This document shows positions 34,870 through 53,800 of a DNA stretch of 64,000 nucleotides, one piece after another; the stretch's first letter is position 1; every line of letters starts with the position of its first letter. Below the pieces are notes generated by a model. The model was given only the letters and a program-made list of their open reading frames with translations. It was not told the origin of the DNA and searched no databases. Made by a program: the position numbers and the translations under genes. The stretch is from Eucommia ulmoides (taxonomy: Eukaryota > Streptophyta > Magnoliopsida > Garryales > Eucommiaceae): assembly GCA_016647705.1 (NCBI GenBank), contig CM028327.1:6767726-6831725 (forward strand), written 5' to 3'.

Positions 34870-35883
34870 TAGAAAATAAAGACATGAACTTTAAATTTTA
34901 ATTTATTTAATCTTTCTCTTTTTACTTTTCTATGATGACACATCACTGCCCCCTCCTAACTATAATGATGTTTTCCTTATAGTTTTTGTGTCAGCAAATT
35001 CACAGAGATTGTATTCTCACCTCATCATAATTGACAAGACAACGAAATCCACCCCCACCCAACAAAATAATTCTTATATCCAATTACAACCATCCACGTG
35101 GACAAAAAATTATACTTTCTACCTCTAAAGTTTAGCGATAATTGTATTTAGCACCTCTATAATTTTTCAGTTTTCCAGGGTATCCCTTGACAATGGTCGG
35201 CGGAGATTAATCCCTCAAAGTGCTGTCGAGCGCTAGAAGCGAGAAATCTCTCCCAACAAAGTATTTTCTATACACAACCCCCAAAGTTCGATCCTTGGAG
35301 GTGTTACTTAAAGAGCTTAAATCCCTTCCGCTTGGATCAACTCATGTTGATTTTTTGCACCTCTATTACTAGGAGTGATAAATAAAAGACAAAATTTTGA
35401 AAACACAACGCTGAATCGACACGAAATTAACATATTAGGGTTGACATTTTTACAATACGTGCTCGAAATTGACAAGATACGAGAATGATATGCTAATTTT
35501 GGGTTAGATTAGGGTCAACCCTGAGAACTCGATTTTAATCCGAATAACCCTGTTTTTATAAGTTAGATAGATATTATTTTTAGTTCATCAGATTGCTACT
35601 GTTTTTTATGAGTTTTATACCTTTGTTCAAGTTTTTTATAATGTTTTGTTATTTGGATTTTTTAGTCTCTTTTTGTTTGGATTATGGGAAGAATGTATTG
35701 TTATTTATTTTAGGATGAATGATTTTTTGGATTCAATAGTTGAAAGGATATGATTTTTAATATTTGTTTTGGTTAATTTTGTGTTTTTATCTATTAAAAT
35801 ACCAAACCAATAAACCAATAAGAAATATTAAAATTACAATTTCTAAAAGAAACTAATATTCCAAATATTAGGGTTGTATTGTA

Positions 35884-35925
<42 letters not shown>

Positions 35926-37060
35926 ATTATTTTTTTAAAATTTTTAATTTTTTTTTTTTAAATATCCTTCGGGCCGGGCTTAAAATTTTTAGGTCTTGCC
36001 CAAGCCCGGTCTTAATTTTGATCGGACCCTAATATCTAGGCCCGTGGGCTCAAACCCTAAGTCCAAATCCTAAAAAAATAGGGTCGGGCTGTTCGGGCTG
36101 GCCGGGCCCCCAGGCCCATGACCATCTCTAGTTGATACTAGGTTGATATAAAAAAAAAAAAAAAGGATAATCATCGGGTTGACCCTACACAAAATATATA
36201 TATAACATAATTGTCCCTTTATTTAAAATTTAATTTTATTTTTGACAATTTTGTGAATAAATTTGACGAGTGATATCCATGTTGATTATTTTTTAGTGAA
36301 AAAAAAAATCGAAAATAAACATTCACTAAAAATAGTTTACAAATAGTTAAAAGATCTCTGCAAAATTCAAAATTATTATTGACACTTCATAAACAAACAA
36401 ATGCTTGTTTTTTATTTTTATTTTACGGTAAGGTATTGTCCGGGTTAACTTACGCGCATCTCGATAAATGATTTGAATGAATATTTACTAAGTAAATAAT
36501 ATTTTGTTGTGTTGGTGGATTGATTTAGTAATTGTTTAATAAAATAAGTCATATTTGTGGGGATAATTGATTTTTTTTATTAAAAAATAATCAATATGGA
36601 TATCGAAACGAAGATGATGGAAATGTAGATAAAAATTGTATAATTTTCATAAATTTAATCTACTGTGAACATTCGCAAAATTAATTTTTTGTTAGTGTTT
36701 TATTTTCATAATTGATGGAATATTAAGGACCGCAAAGATAAAGAGAGAGGGGTAATATAGTCCAGTCATTCACAAATCTACTTGGGCTAAAACTCTAAAC
36801 AAAGATTAAAAAGGTTTATGTAATAAAAAAACCTTAATAAATGATTTGTTTTACTAATAAATCTGTCTATGAAGGACTAAACAATAAAAAAAAAACAAAA
36901 AAACTTAATTTTATTGCTAGAGGTGGAGGATGGGATTGTGACTTTGCACGTGATAGAATGTATAGTCGATCTTAGGGCTATGCCACCCAGGCGGACACAT
37001 ATAGGGGCCGACACATAAACGTATATGTCTCACAATATAACGATTAGAATTCGAGGAACT
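34870..37060. other. AT-rich intergenic stretch, repeats only
   Basis: Contains a (TA)n tract (35889-35922). A G/C-rich phrase at 36055-36131 (gggctggccgggcccccagg) is shared with the fold-back element at 53446-53988, and a ccgggttaacttacgcgcat string (36438) resembles 40390-40420. No gene is seen. Confidence 0.4.
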
Positions 37061-37071
37061 AACGGCATGTT

Positions 37072-38182
37072 TGGTTGGACGGAATGGAATGAGGGTGGAA
37101 TGGAATGGAAGAAGTAATGGAATGAGAGAAGGAATATAATGGAATTGTGAATGGAATAACTATTCCATTCTGTTGTTTGGTTGGTATGAAATGAAAGAAA
37201 TAATAAAATAGTAAAATATAGTAAAATTTTCATTTTGCCCTTATAAAATTATTATTTCATTCTCTTCTTGGTTGGTTATAATAAAATTTTATTATATTTC
37301 ACTATTATATTCCTTTCATTATTTTATTATATTTCACTATTCAACTCAATTTTAAGTTTTTGTTCTCTAATTTTTATTTTTGTTCTCAATTTTCAGTTTC
37401 TATTCTTTAATTTATGTTTTTGTTTTTAATTTTTCAGTTTCCTTTTTCAATTTTCTGTTATCTAATTTTCTATTTTTTGTTCTCAATTTTCAGTTTATAT
37501 TCTCAATTTTTTATTTTTATTCTCAATTTTCTGTTTTTATTCTCAATTTTCGGTTTCCGTTCTCAATTTTCTATTATCTAATTTTATGTTTTTGTTCTCA
37601 ATTTTCAGTTTTCGTTCTCAATTTTCCGTTCTCTAATTTTATATTTTTGTTCTCAATTTTCAGTTTATGTTCTCAATTTTCTATTTTTGTTCTCAATTTT
37701 TAGTTTATGTTCTCAATTTTCTATTTTTGTTCTCAATTTTCTGTTCTCTAATTTTATATTTTTGTTCTCAATTTCTAGTTTATGTTCTTAATTTCTTGTT
37801 CTCTAATTTTCTATTTTTATTCTCAATTTTCGGTTTATATTCTCAATTTTTGTTTCTATTCTCAATTTTCAGTTTCTGTTCTCAATTTTCTATTCCTATT
37901 CCCAACTTTCTGTTCTTTAATTTCAATTTATGTTCTCTAATTTCTGTTTTTGTTCTCAATTTTTAAGGGCTTAATTATAAGGACTATCATATGATTTGAG
38001 ATATTGATTCTATTGGGTTGGAATCTCATTCCACCCCATCTCAAATGGAATCCCATTCCATCCAATTTTATTCCAATGGAATCACAAAAGTGATTTTATT
38101 GAAGAACCAAACAACGGAATAGGAATCGAAGGCGGAATGCGATTCTATTCCGCCCTCGATTCCATCCAACCAAACATGCCGT
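37072..38182. mobile_element. 1.1-kb terminal-inverted-repeat element with internal minisatellite
   Basis: The left end ACGGCATGTTTGGTTGGACG is the inverted match of the right end, which reads ACGGCATGTTTGGTTGGATG on the minus strand. Subterminal ggaatggaatg motifs are also mirrored (attccattcc, ccaattttattccaatgg). A clear target duplication was not found. The centre (37350-37970) is a minisatellite. No transposase is present. Confidence 0.65.
37350..37970. repeat. Minisatellite, unit about 20-25 bp
   Basis: More than twenty imperfect units of the type tttttgttctcaattttc in tandem. Open frames across it (FSIFYFCSQF repeats) are a by-product of the repeat and not a protein. Confidence 0.85.
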
Positions 38183-38899
38183 AAAATTGGAAATCAAAAG
38201 TTCAACTAGCGAAATTAGTACATAAACTTTCTTTGTCAAGAACACTAACTCAGACAAAATTCATAGGTGCAAAAGACTTATACTTATATGCCTATATACT
38301 GAAGAATGTCTACTCTTATATAAGAGTTTAACGAGTAGTAAAAGAAACCCAAGACGTTATTTTGTAATCTCTAAATAACTTTCAGACATTAATTTCTGTA
38401 ATTTCCAGTAGTTACATATCTGAATAAACTTTAAAATTTTGAAATTATCTACTATTACGAATCTAGTCAATCACAAGGGTTAGGCTCTGCTCAGATATGA
38501 TGGATTTTAGATTCCCATGTCTAAGCCTGGGCCCCGAGCCCAGTCCAATGCAACATGGTGGGCAGTTGGTCGAATGGACAATGTGCGATTTTATTCATTT
38601 TATTACCATTCGTCTACTTTTCATCCATAACATTGGAGTGAGATAAGGGATTTGCCTTTAAAAGTTAAACCGAGCCTTTATAAATGACTCTTAATATTCT
38701 TCAAAACCGATGTAGGATAAATCACACAACACATCAATAAACAACTTCAACTTCAAGTACGTACTTTGAGTTACAATTTCTCATACATCTCTTAACTATT
38801 CTTTTTTTTGTTTTTGTTTTTATTTTTGTTTTTTCACTTTTCGTTGTGTTTAACTGTCAACACCAAATAACCCTTAATAGATTTTGGGGTTTTTCGTGA

Positions 38900-39095
38900 A
38901 TAATTTTTTAAATTAAAATTTTAACTCACGTCCTTCACACGCTATAATAATTTTTTTTAAAATCTAAAATTACTATAGTTTTTGCATGTATAAAAATTAT
39001 AACAAATTTTATAAGTACAATAATTTTTAAATTTTTGTTAATAAATTTATTTAAAAAAAATTATTATGACGCGTAAAATGCATGGTTTATATTTA
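38900..39095. repeat. Fold-back element (cagtaattttt family)
   Basis: The left part cacgctataataattttttt and the right part aaaaattattatgacgcgta are inverted partners, a decayed copy of the element at 21297. Confidence 0.45.
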
Positions 39096-39524
39096 TTAAA
39101 CATCCCTTTTTTTTTTTTTCACATCCAAAAAGTAAGTTGAAACTTGAAACATGTGCACACCCAAGTCCATCTACTACTTATCCACTGGTCCCCAAAAGTG
39201 CACCAATAAATAAATAATAAAAATAAAAAATAAAAAATATGTCAGCATCTCCAAAACTTTGATTAGATTCAACATCAACATCTTGAATATCACTATTTTT
39301 AGCTTGATTATTTGTATATTTTGGGGTTTGATTTTAATAATATTGGATAATTATAAATTTAAAAGTCTCCAATATTCAATTAAAAGTTTTTTTTTTTTTT
39401 AATAAAAATAATTTAATTTAAATTAACTTTTAATTAAAAATAAGTAAAGACAATTTTCAATGTTTTTATTCGATTTGTAATTTAAATTAATGTAAAATAA
39501 ATTTTATATAAAAAAATATATATG

Positions 39525-40030
39525 GGTTTTTGGCACTCTATACCCGTGAGTTTTATTAGTATCTCGTTTGATCCCTATAGTTTAAATTTGAACATATAAT
39601 ATTGTAAAGTTTCCTAATCATCACACCACAGTCCAAGTCATTACTGTCATTACAAGTTTGGATATATAATATAGTCACCTACCACTCAGGTGGATGTTTT
39701 TAAGGCGTCTCATTCTCCCCTTTTATTCTTCTTCTTGTCCTAATACTCAGTAGTAGAAATATAGATGGAATATGAACATATATACAGACATATACAATAT
39801 TTTTTTTATATAGAAATTTTGTAATGAGCAAATAAAGATGATAATTTTTTTTTTTAATGTTCTCTTAAAAATAGTTGGATGCTATTTGACATATAAATTT
39901 GTAATAGAACTATTGATTTGGACTGAAGTGTAATTATTAGAAAACTTTAGGGTGTCACGTGTTTAAATTGAAACTACAGGGACCAAGTGAAATAATTGTC
40001 AAACCTAGGGGTAAAAAGTGTAAAAATCCC
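39525..40030. repeat. Fold-back element (cactttgtgcccctaaagtt family)
   Basis: The left end tggcactctatacccgtgag and the right end taggggtaaaaagtgtaaaa are inverted partners. The internal phrase ggtttaaattgaaact matches other copies. Confidence 0.5.
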
Positions 40031-40866
40031 TTATATGTTCTCTTTCATATGGAGAACAATCGGTTAATTACAATTCTCTTATGTTAAATAATTAATAAAA
40101 TTTTATAAAATGACAAATTTATCCTTACACCAACTTGAAAAAAAAAAAGAAAAAAAAAAACTAATTTTGTCTTTCTGAAATTTGACCGTTGATTTTAATA
40201 TAAAATGTAACTGTTGCATTTAAATCTGAATCACAGGAAATAAATATTGACGAAAATATTTGAAGAATATAAAGTGTAATTTGATCTAAGCATGACAAAG
40301 TGCCACTGAACCAAAATGTTTGGACGTGTTTTCGGGGCAAATGTGGACTGTTTGTATTTTTATTTTATTTTTTGGTTTTATTGTAAAATGTTGTCTGGGT
40401 CAGTTTACATGCACCTCGACTAATCACCTCCTCGAGCGATTTTAAGAGTGCACTCCCCTACATCGGCCTAGTGCATTCAGAATGAAATTCAAGATTTAAT
40501 TTTCGGAGTGCTTCCCAAGAGAGTCGAATCCTGGTTGACAAAAAAAGAGAGCACCTCTCCTTGCCAACTAAATTAATTAACACTTGTTGGGTGGATTATT
40601 TGTATTTCATCAGTGACCAAATTAGCCCTACATTTAATTTAAAATCCAAGCACTTTAAATGCAAGATTACAAGTTGGAATCATTGTTATTATGCATTGAA
40701 ATCTTCAATATATTCCTTGTAAACATTGATTAATTTATTACACACACTGTGTGTGTGTGTGAGAGAGAAACCTTATCTTAAATAACAATGGCGTAGGGCA
40801 AGGAAGGGTTCTCTTGGTGATCATATAGAGACCATAAACTATTTTCCTCCACCCAACCCCCACACC

Positions 40867-40985
40867 CCCTATCTACTAAGGAAAAGCCACCCCCACCCAC
40901 CCCCTCCCCGATATTTCAAACCTTACCCTATCTACTAAGGAAAAGCCACCCCCACCAACCCCCTCCCCAATATTTCAAACCTTAC
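40867..40985. repeat. 59-bp tandem duplication upstream of GLN2
   Basis: The string ctatctactaaggaaaagcc with a following C-rich part and atatttcaaaccttac occurs twice in a row, starting at about 40867 and 40926, with only a few differences. It lies just before the presumed transcription start of GLN2. Confidence 0.85.
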
Positions 40986-40999
40986 GCTGTATGACCTTT

Positions 41000-41087
41000 C
41001 GTCACCCCACTCAAAATACCCACTCTCTCTCTCTCTCTCTAAAACCCATTTCCGGTTGATCTGAAGCCATTTTCAGGCAATACCCAG
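41000..41087 (+). promoter_or_regulatory. Probable GLN2 5' leader exon
   Basis: A CT-rich start (ctctctctctctctaaaacc) and a donor-like acccag|gtacca at 41087/41088. The acceptor tttttcag at 42525-42532 precedes the ATG exon by 11 bases. A leader intron of 1.4 kb (41088-42532) is therefore likely; it contains the fold-back element 41436-41745 and a repeat copy at 41925-42215. The true start site is unknown. Confidence 0.5.
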
Positions 41088-41435
41088 GTACCAATTTGAT
41101 CAGATTCGTAGACTAATTTCTAATTTGTGGGTTTTTTTAGGGGGTAAATTTTATGATAGCAATGTGTCTTGGGTTGTGTTAGTGAACATTTGCATGCTTC
41201 ATTTTTTGTATGAATCTGAGTATTTCAGAGCATCAAAAGCTATGGCTTTTTCTATGTTCATATGAAGCTTTAGAGAGAGAGGGTACAGTAGAGAGAGAGG
41301 GTCATTTCACTCAAAATTGGCTCCTTTTTTGGTCAAATCCATAAATCCATCCAATTATCATTGCAAAAAAAAAAAAAAAACACTATCAGATTCCTAGATT
41401 AATTTTCTAAATCTTGTGTTTTGTTTTTTTGACTT

Positions 41436-41745
41436 TTTTACACTTTACACCCCTAAAGGTTTGGAGAAATTTCACTTTAATATATGTCCTTTTAATTTGA
41501 ACACATTAAACTTGAAGTATCCAAATGGTGTCAAGTGAGTACAAGTTGTTAACATCGCCATTTTTTTTTTACGGAAATCACCCACTTGTCAAGCATGTAA
41601 ATCATCTGCGTGGGTGATTTCGGTAAAAAAAAAAAAGTGATGGGTTAACGATTTGGATATTTTAGGGTTTAAAATATTTAAATTGAAAGTATAAAGACTA
41701 AAGTGGAATTTCTCCAAAGCTTTAGGGGTGCCAAGTGTAAAAACT
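41436..41745. repeat. Fold-back element in GLN2 leader intron
   Basis: The left arm cacccctaaaggtttggaga and the right arm tctccaaagctttaggggtg are nearly perfect inverted repeats, with ttttacactt / aagtgtaaaa at the tips. Confidence 0.75.
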
Positions 41746-42543
41746 TTTTTTTTTGGTAAGTGGAGGAAGAATAAGGAACATGTTACTCACAATTAAGATG
41801 AATGGAAAAATAAAGGAGGAAACAAGGATGAAAAATGGAAAAAAAAAATTATTGTTTGGTACGGAGGGAAAATGGGAGGAAAATAAAAATAGGATGAAAA
41901 ATGTACAATTTTTTAAGCAATTTTGGGGGTGTTTGATTAACGTTTTTGTTTTTGTGTTTCCACTCCCAATAAAATTGGATGAGAATTCCGTTTCTGTTTT
42001 GGAATATTCTGAGAACAAAATTGCATTTGGTAACGATAATTATTCTTAAAACTTTTTTTTTTAAATATATAAATATGTGTGTGTGTGTGTGCGCGATAGG
42101 GAGAGAGAAGAAGATAAGATGTGCAGTGGTATTTGTGGATCGGCGTAGGTGGTGGCCGACATGGGTGGTGGACGGGTGGGGTAGTGATGGTCGGCGTGGG
42201 TGGAAAGAGTTTGGGAAACGTCCTACTTTATTAATAAATTTATTTCTCAATCCTTATCTACCGATTATTTAGACCTTATCGATATTTTAGTTAATTTTAA
42301 CTATGATATTATATACAAATTCAACAATACTCAATATTAACTCTAGTTGAAGTTAACTAGAGGACTAAAAAAAAAAAAAGCGAAAAAATCAAAATTATAA
42401 GTGACTTATTTCAACGACAATCTATTTTTGTTTCTGTATATCGCATCTCACAGATCCGAGATCGGTTGAATAAAAGTTAAATACTCTTTCTTGATTCAAG
42501 TAAATTAGTCTCGACAAGGTTTTATTTTTCAGGTTGACAAAGA

Positions 42544-47948
<5,405 letters not shown>

Positions 47949-48044
47949 AAAAAAAAAATTAAAATTCAAAATTGGGGATTTTAGTCTAATTTCATTGCTT
48001 TTTCATTTTTTTTTTTTTTGGGATTTTTAGGTGAAGATGTTGTA

Positions 48045-48050
48045 AATAAA
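48045..48050 (+). terminator. Candidate poly(A) signal of GLN2
   Basis: AATAAA, 97 bases after the stop codon at 47946-47948. Confidence 0.45.
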
Positions 48051-48229
48051 GGTCCCAAAATTAGTGTTTAAAATGATGCTTTTATGTAAGTTTTTAATGT
48101 TCAATGTCACTCTTCCGGGATCAAGTTCTCTGTTCATGAATGGAATGTTTTTGTCTGTTTTATGACAACATTTTCAATTGCATTTGTTGTCCAATTTCAA
48201 TCTTTGGTGGTTACAAATTTCACCAGAAA

Positions 48230-48543
48230 AAAAAAAAAAAAAAAATATTTGTCGAGATATTTTGGGCATTTAAGGTGGCGTTTGGTAGTTTGGCTTGTGT
48301 TTCTATTTTTCTATTTGTACTTCCAGTAAATTGTAATGAGAATTTTGTTTCCGTTCTGGAGTATTCCGGGAATAGAAACATGTTTGGTGATGGTCATTGT
48401 TCTGAAATTGTTTCTTTTAATTTATGAGAACAGAAACGAAGAAACATGTTTAGTTCCAACAATTGTTCGTTTCTTAGCCGTTGGGGTGATGGTGGTGGCC
48501 GATGTAATGATATTATCAATTTAATCTTATATTAATTTGAATT

Positions 48544-48594
<51 letters not shown>

Positions 48595-50160
48595 TGACAG
48601 AATTAAAATATTTTGTTCTCGATTTATATTTTCATTTTGATTTTTTTTTTCTAATATTTTTTTTTGTTTCAGAATTTTTTTTTTCTCGATTTTATTATTA
48701 TTTTTGAAATAAAAATATGTTTATGTTCCCTATTTTTGTTTCCTAAAGAAAAACATATTTTTTTTCACAATTTGTATCTAGAACAAAAATAAAATTTTGA
48801 AAGCGAAAAAATGAGTTCATATTCCCGAAGAAACATAAATTTGAGAACATAAAATATGTTATTGTTCCTAAAACAAAAATACAAATCTGAGACAAAAAAT
48901 CTATTTGTTTTCCTGAATTAGAAATAGATATTTGAGGGAAAAAAAAAATATTTATGCTCAAAACAAATTTTTTAAAATAGAACGATTTTAGTTGTTAGTA
49001 ACTTTTGAATACTTTCCACATGAGATATTACTCATATTTTAGTTTTTTTTTTTTTTTAAATAAATTATTATTATGTATATATTGTAAAAGAATTTGATTT
49101 CAAAATTAATATCTAAAAGGGTATTATTTCGTACCACCAGCTCCCAAATTGGTGTGGAAACTACCAAATGAACCCAATTTTTTTTTTGCACTGATTATTC
49201 CTATTGACATTTCGTGGACTAATTTGCCACTATTAATGAATTGTTAACTTCCACACTCGTTGTCGCTCCTAAAAACGCAGAACAAAATATGGTAACAAAC
49301 TACCAATGAAATTGAAAACGAAACCTATAATTTCTCCTAATTGTGATTGTTGTTTAATGAGATTTTTTTTTTCAATTCCAGATTAGAATGCATGTGAATG
49401 GTTATATATATCATTAATTGTGTTGTTAATGTTATATATATCATCACTACAATCCAAATACCTCGTGAGTGTTGAATATAACACTTAATGAAATAGAAAT
49501 AATATCAATCAATGTTGATAATAATACAAATTATATGAACGTGTTGAATGTAACATGATTTACTGATAAATGTGATTTAAATATTGAATGTAACACTCAA
49601 TTGTGTTATGATAATGTACAAGACCGTGTTAAATATATCACGAATGTGAAAATTGAAGATTCTGGAAGTACCATGTTGAATGTAACATGAATCTACGAAT
49701 CTAAAATTAATTAAAAAAAATAGTGAATATAATATCATCTTTTAAAGATCTTATTTAGACGAATTTGAATAATTAAATTGTCAAAAAAAATGTGTACAAC
49801 AATAGTTATTTTAATTTTAATAAAATAATTTTGTTGTGAAACCGTTAATTATGGAAAAATCTCAATCCCATGGATCTCTTAAGGACAAATTTGTCATGGA
49901 ACTTCTAATTTTTTAAATTTGAGACTAAACGATTCAAAAAATTAGTACACACTAAGATTGTTTAGTTTATTTTCAAACAGTTGGAATCAATTGATCATTT
50001 TGTACATAAATTAAAATCACCCGATAATTTTTCCATATTTCATTATATTATTTTGAACAATCATATAATAACCACTAAATAAAAGAATTGAATAGTGATT
50101 TTATTGACAAATTCATTCTATTATTTTTCCGATTCAATTTCTTGTCCCATTTTATTCTAG
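48230..50160. other. GLN2-ABCI12 intergenic region
   Basis: Holds a copy of the dispersed 0.5-kb repeat (48275-48500), a (TA)n tract (48547-48591) and tgttccc-type repeats to about 48970, then AT-rich DNA with no visible gene. Strings like tgttgaatgtaacatg recur between 49460 and 49690 as a weak local repeat. Confidence 0.45.
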
Positions 50161-50715
50161 GGACAATCGGTGGGAGGTCCCATATTTCACCCTTAATTGG
50201 TGAAAAACCCCAGAGGTGAAAGAAAATTTAGTTTTAGTTACGCTTATTTTAAAAAGGCGGAAGCCTTGCACACGTGCGGTTACATGTAATAATTTTGTGT
50301 GCAAAATTATTATATTTTATAACATGTAACAATTTTTATTTTTTTTATATGTAACAATTTTGTGTCTAAATTTTTGTTAGATGTAACAAAAATCACATAA
50401 AATATATGTAATTAGTTATAGGTAACTAAACGTACAAAAAAAAAATATGTAATTAATATTAAACTAATTTCTGTGTCCAATATTTGTTACATGTCACAAA
50501 ATATTGCACAGATATATGTAATTGTAACATGTAACTGATATTATATTAGTATATGTAACAAAAAAATATACATAAAAAAAATAATTATGAAATTGTAACT
50601 TAATATTCGTTATAAAACTTCTGCAATGTCCTTACAATTCATACAATGCGAGACTAAAACTCAGGTAAAATTTAACTTTAAAGAATTAAATCAAAATTTA
50701 ATATTAAAAAAAAGA
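50161..50715 (-). repeat. Dispersed 0.55-kb repeat just upstream of ABCI12
   Basis: Inverted copy of 32570-33150: cggtgggaggtccc, ttcacccttaatt, gtgcggttacatgtaa, and at the gene-side end taaatcaaaatttaatatta. It ends about 50 bases before the first in-frame ATG and about 157 bases before the preferred start codon of ABCI12. Confidence 0.7.
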
Positions 50716-50871
50716 GTAATTGCATATTACACTCTAAAAATAATTTCAAAACCGAAACGTGTCATGCCTACTAATTATCGGGTCATGAAAAACGGAAAAA
50801 TACAGCCGAGACTCGTCTCTCTGTCTTCCATTTTTTCTCACAGTAATTTCCCTTTCTTCAACGGTCGTCCA

Positions 50872-53800
50872 ATGTACTCCAAACTCCATCCACAACCAAA
50901 GTTCACTCTCTCTCCTCTCTCCTCCAAAACCCTAATTCTTCCAATCTTCAACCGTCAATTCACTCCAATCCACCGCCCGACGCCCCGAAAACTCTCGCTC
51001 AACCGCCACCGAAGCCTAAGGCCCCAATTCAGATGTGCAGCTAACAGCGGCGACGGCAGCGTCGGCGGTACTGGCGGAGGAGGAGGTGATAGTGGTATTG
51101 GCATCCTAAAGAAGTTGGAAAAATGGTTGCCGCATAACTTTTTTTCAGCTGATAGAGTGTTGAGATTGATCGCCGGTGCAACCTCCAGTCCAATTGGACA
51201 GTTCATCTCTTCGCCGATTACATTCCTGCACTCCGTAGATCCCAGAATCAAATTGGTAACAAATTTCAGTTTCTTTTTGTTTTATGTTCTTTAGCTTCAA
51301 TTTGATTTAGGGTGGAATTTCATTTTCTGGAATTGTTTTTTGGAATTATGTCGATGCAAGAATGAAATCAATAGTTCAATTACTCTTAGGTAGTGTTTGG
51401 TAGCAAGGAATTGAAGCATTGAAATTGAAATTGGACTTCAATCCATGTAAATTTTTAGATTTTTTTTTTTTTTTTACATATTATTAATTAGGTCACTTAA
51501 AAACGACCCGATTAATCCGTTTATTATACGAGTGTGTTCCATTTAGGGCATGATTGATAGTGCTTAAATTTTAAGTGCTGAAAGTATCAAAACCTTGTTT
51601 GATCAAATTAAAATTTTAAGTGCTTATTATATGGCTGAGCATGTTCAGCGGAATAATTAAGTAATCCACATTTGGCTGAAAAATTTAAACAAATTTAAGG
51701 AGGGCTTAATTGATTAAGTGGTTTTAATTGTAGTTATCAAGTAAACTTATTATAAAAAGCACTTCATGTATCTGAATTTTGTGTCATTCTCGTGCCGTGC
51801 CACTTTCAAAATCTGCTTTTTAGTTCACAGACTAAGGGTCCGTTTGGTTGTCTTTCAATTCAAGTTTTTTTTTTTTTTTGAACATATCAAGATTAACCAA
51901 AATAAACAACCAAACTAGGAAATGATGTAATAAAAATATCACAGAAAACTTCAACAAAATTTACGAAGCCCATAAAGAATCAGTAGCAGTTTGATGAGGT
52001 AAAAATAATAATTATCTATTAGTTGAAAACGGGTTTTCCGGATTAGAATAGAGTTTTCAGGATTGACCCTAAGCCGATCCAAATTTTGTCTGTCATTCTC
52101 GTGTCGTATCACTTTCAAATCTGCCCTTCAGCTATCACCGACCAAGGGTCCATTTGGTTGTGTTGAATCCCACATCGCTTGTGTTATCTCAGTCTGAGAT
52201 TTATACAAGCCTAAGGCAATCCTCTATTTTCAAGGCGTCTTTTAAGAGTGAGTTAAACTCATTGGGTTTCTACAGGTTGTCTTTCAATTCAAGATTTTTT
52301 TTTTTAACTAATCAAGTGTCACAATAAATTTTTCTCATAAACTTTGTTTCATTTGATTAGTCATCCAAATAGGGATATTTTTTTCATAAACTTTCTTTGT
52401 TTTTATTTTTTATTTTATTATGCTTTTAATTCATATACATCCATTTATTAATATCTAAGCTTGTTGATTATGTAGGTATGGCTCTTTGCTCTAGTTGTTG
52501 TACCAGCAAGATCAAATATTATTACGCGTTTTGGAGTCGTTATATGTCTGGCTATCTTATCTATATGGATTCAACCGAGGCCGGTTTGGATGGTAAGACT
52601 AATTCCTTAAGCCGTGGAATTGGAATTGAGAATAAACGCATGTAAAAAAAAATCTAAAAACTTACACGTGTTCATTTTTAATTCCCAATTTGGAGGTTTG
52701 AATTAGGGATGACAATTCAACCCGAATCGACTGGTAACTGGACCAAACCAAACCGAACAGTTCAGTTTTGAAATCGATGAAATGGTTTTGGTTGTGGAAT
52801 TGAAAATCGAAGTGGTTTTGGTTTTGGGATGGTAATCATGAAACCGAACCGCGTAATCGGGTATTTTAGATATATTTTTATTATATATTACCCTCACTTT
52901 TTTATTTATTTACATTTTATGTGTGTGTTATAGGGTTAATTGGTTTAATTTTAGGGTTTTCAAAATTTTTTCCAGTATTTTAGTAATGTTTTTGTTTATA
53001 TATAAAAAAAACAATGGTTTGCGGTTTTGTTTTTTGTTTTGGTTTTATATAAAATTAAAAAACCTTAATGGTTTCTCGGTTTTGGTTTTGCATAAAATTA
53101 AAAGGCTCGGTTTTAAAACCGTTTTCGAAAGAAATGGCAGTTTTCGTTTTGGTACATACTTAACGGTTTTGGTTTTGGTTTTGGTTTCTATTGAAATCAG
53201 CTCAAAACTGATCGATTGTCATCCCTAGCTCGAATTCCATCAAACCAAACACTGCCTTAGTTTTGAGAACAAATTCTTGGGATGAAAATTTGTTCGATTA
53301 AAACTCGAAATAAAAAAAGAAAAATAGAGACCCTAATCAAACACCTCCTAAAGCACATGATTGGAGTAGTCATTTTAAATCATACTGAACAAATTAATTT
53401 TCTAGCTATTTTAAAATAAAAAACAAAGAATTGCTTACTCTATCCTAGGGCTGGTCATAGGCCGGATTGGTCGGGCACTACCTAGGGTATTACAAAAAAT
53501 TAGTAGGCCCGAGCCCTGACCTGGCCCTATCGTCGGGCTCTATTGTCATGCCCAAACCCATTTGCTGTGAAATTTTTCAAACCCAAGCCTGACCCTATAA
53601 TTTTTATTTTATTTTTATAATTTTAAAAATAATCACTAAAATAACAAATAAAAATTATAAAACACATTCATCTATAGTTATTAGTACTTATCAATATTAA
53701 TTTTCGTCAACAAAAAAATAAAAAAACATTAATCTACATTCCACACTAGCATAAAATACATTCATCCATACCAAAATAAAATACATGCATCCATAATAAA

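Noticed and set aside
37380..37966. Two Phe/Ser-rich open frames (107 and 99 aa)
   Set aside because: They are translations of the ttttgttctcaatttt minisatellite, with period-driven repeats and no start context.
50626..50871. Longer N-terminus for ABCI12 starting at 50626
   Set aside because: That stretch overlaps the dispersed repeat (to 50715) and is AT-rich. The start at 50872 gives a good transit peptide and the usual family length. ATGs at 50764/50785 are left open.
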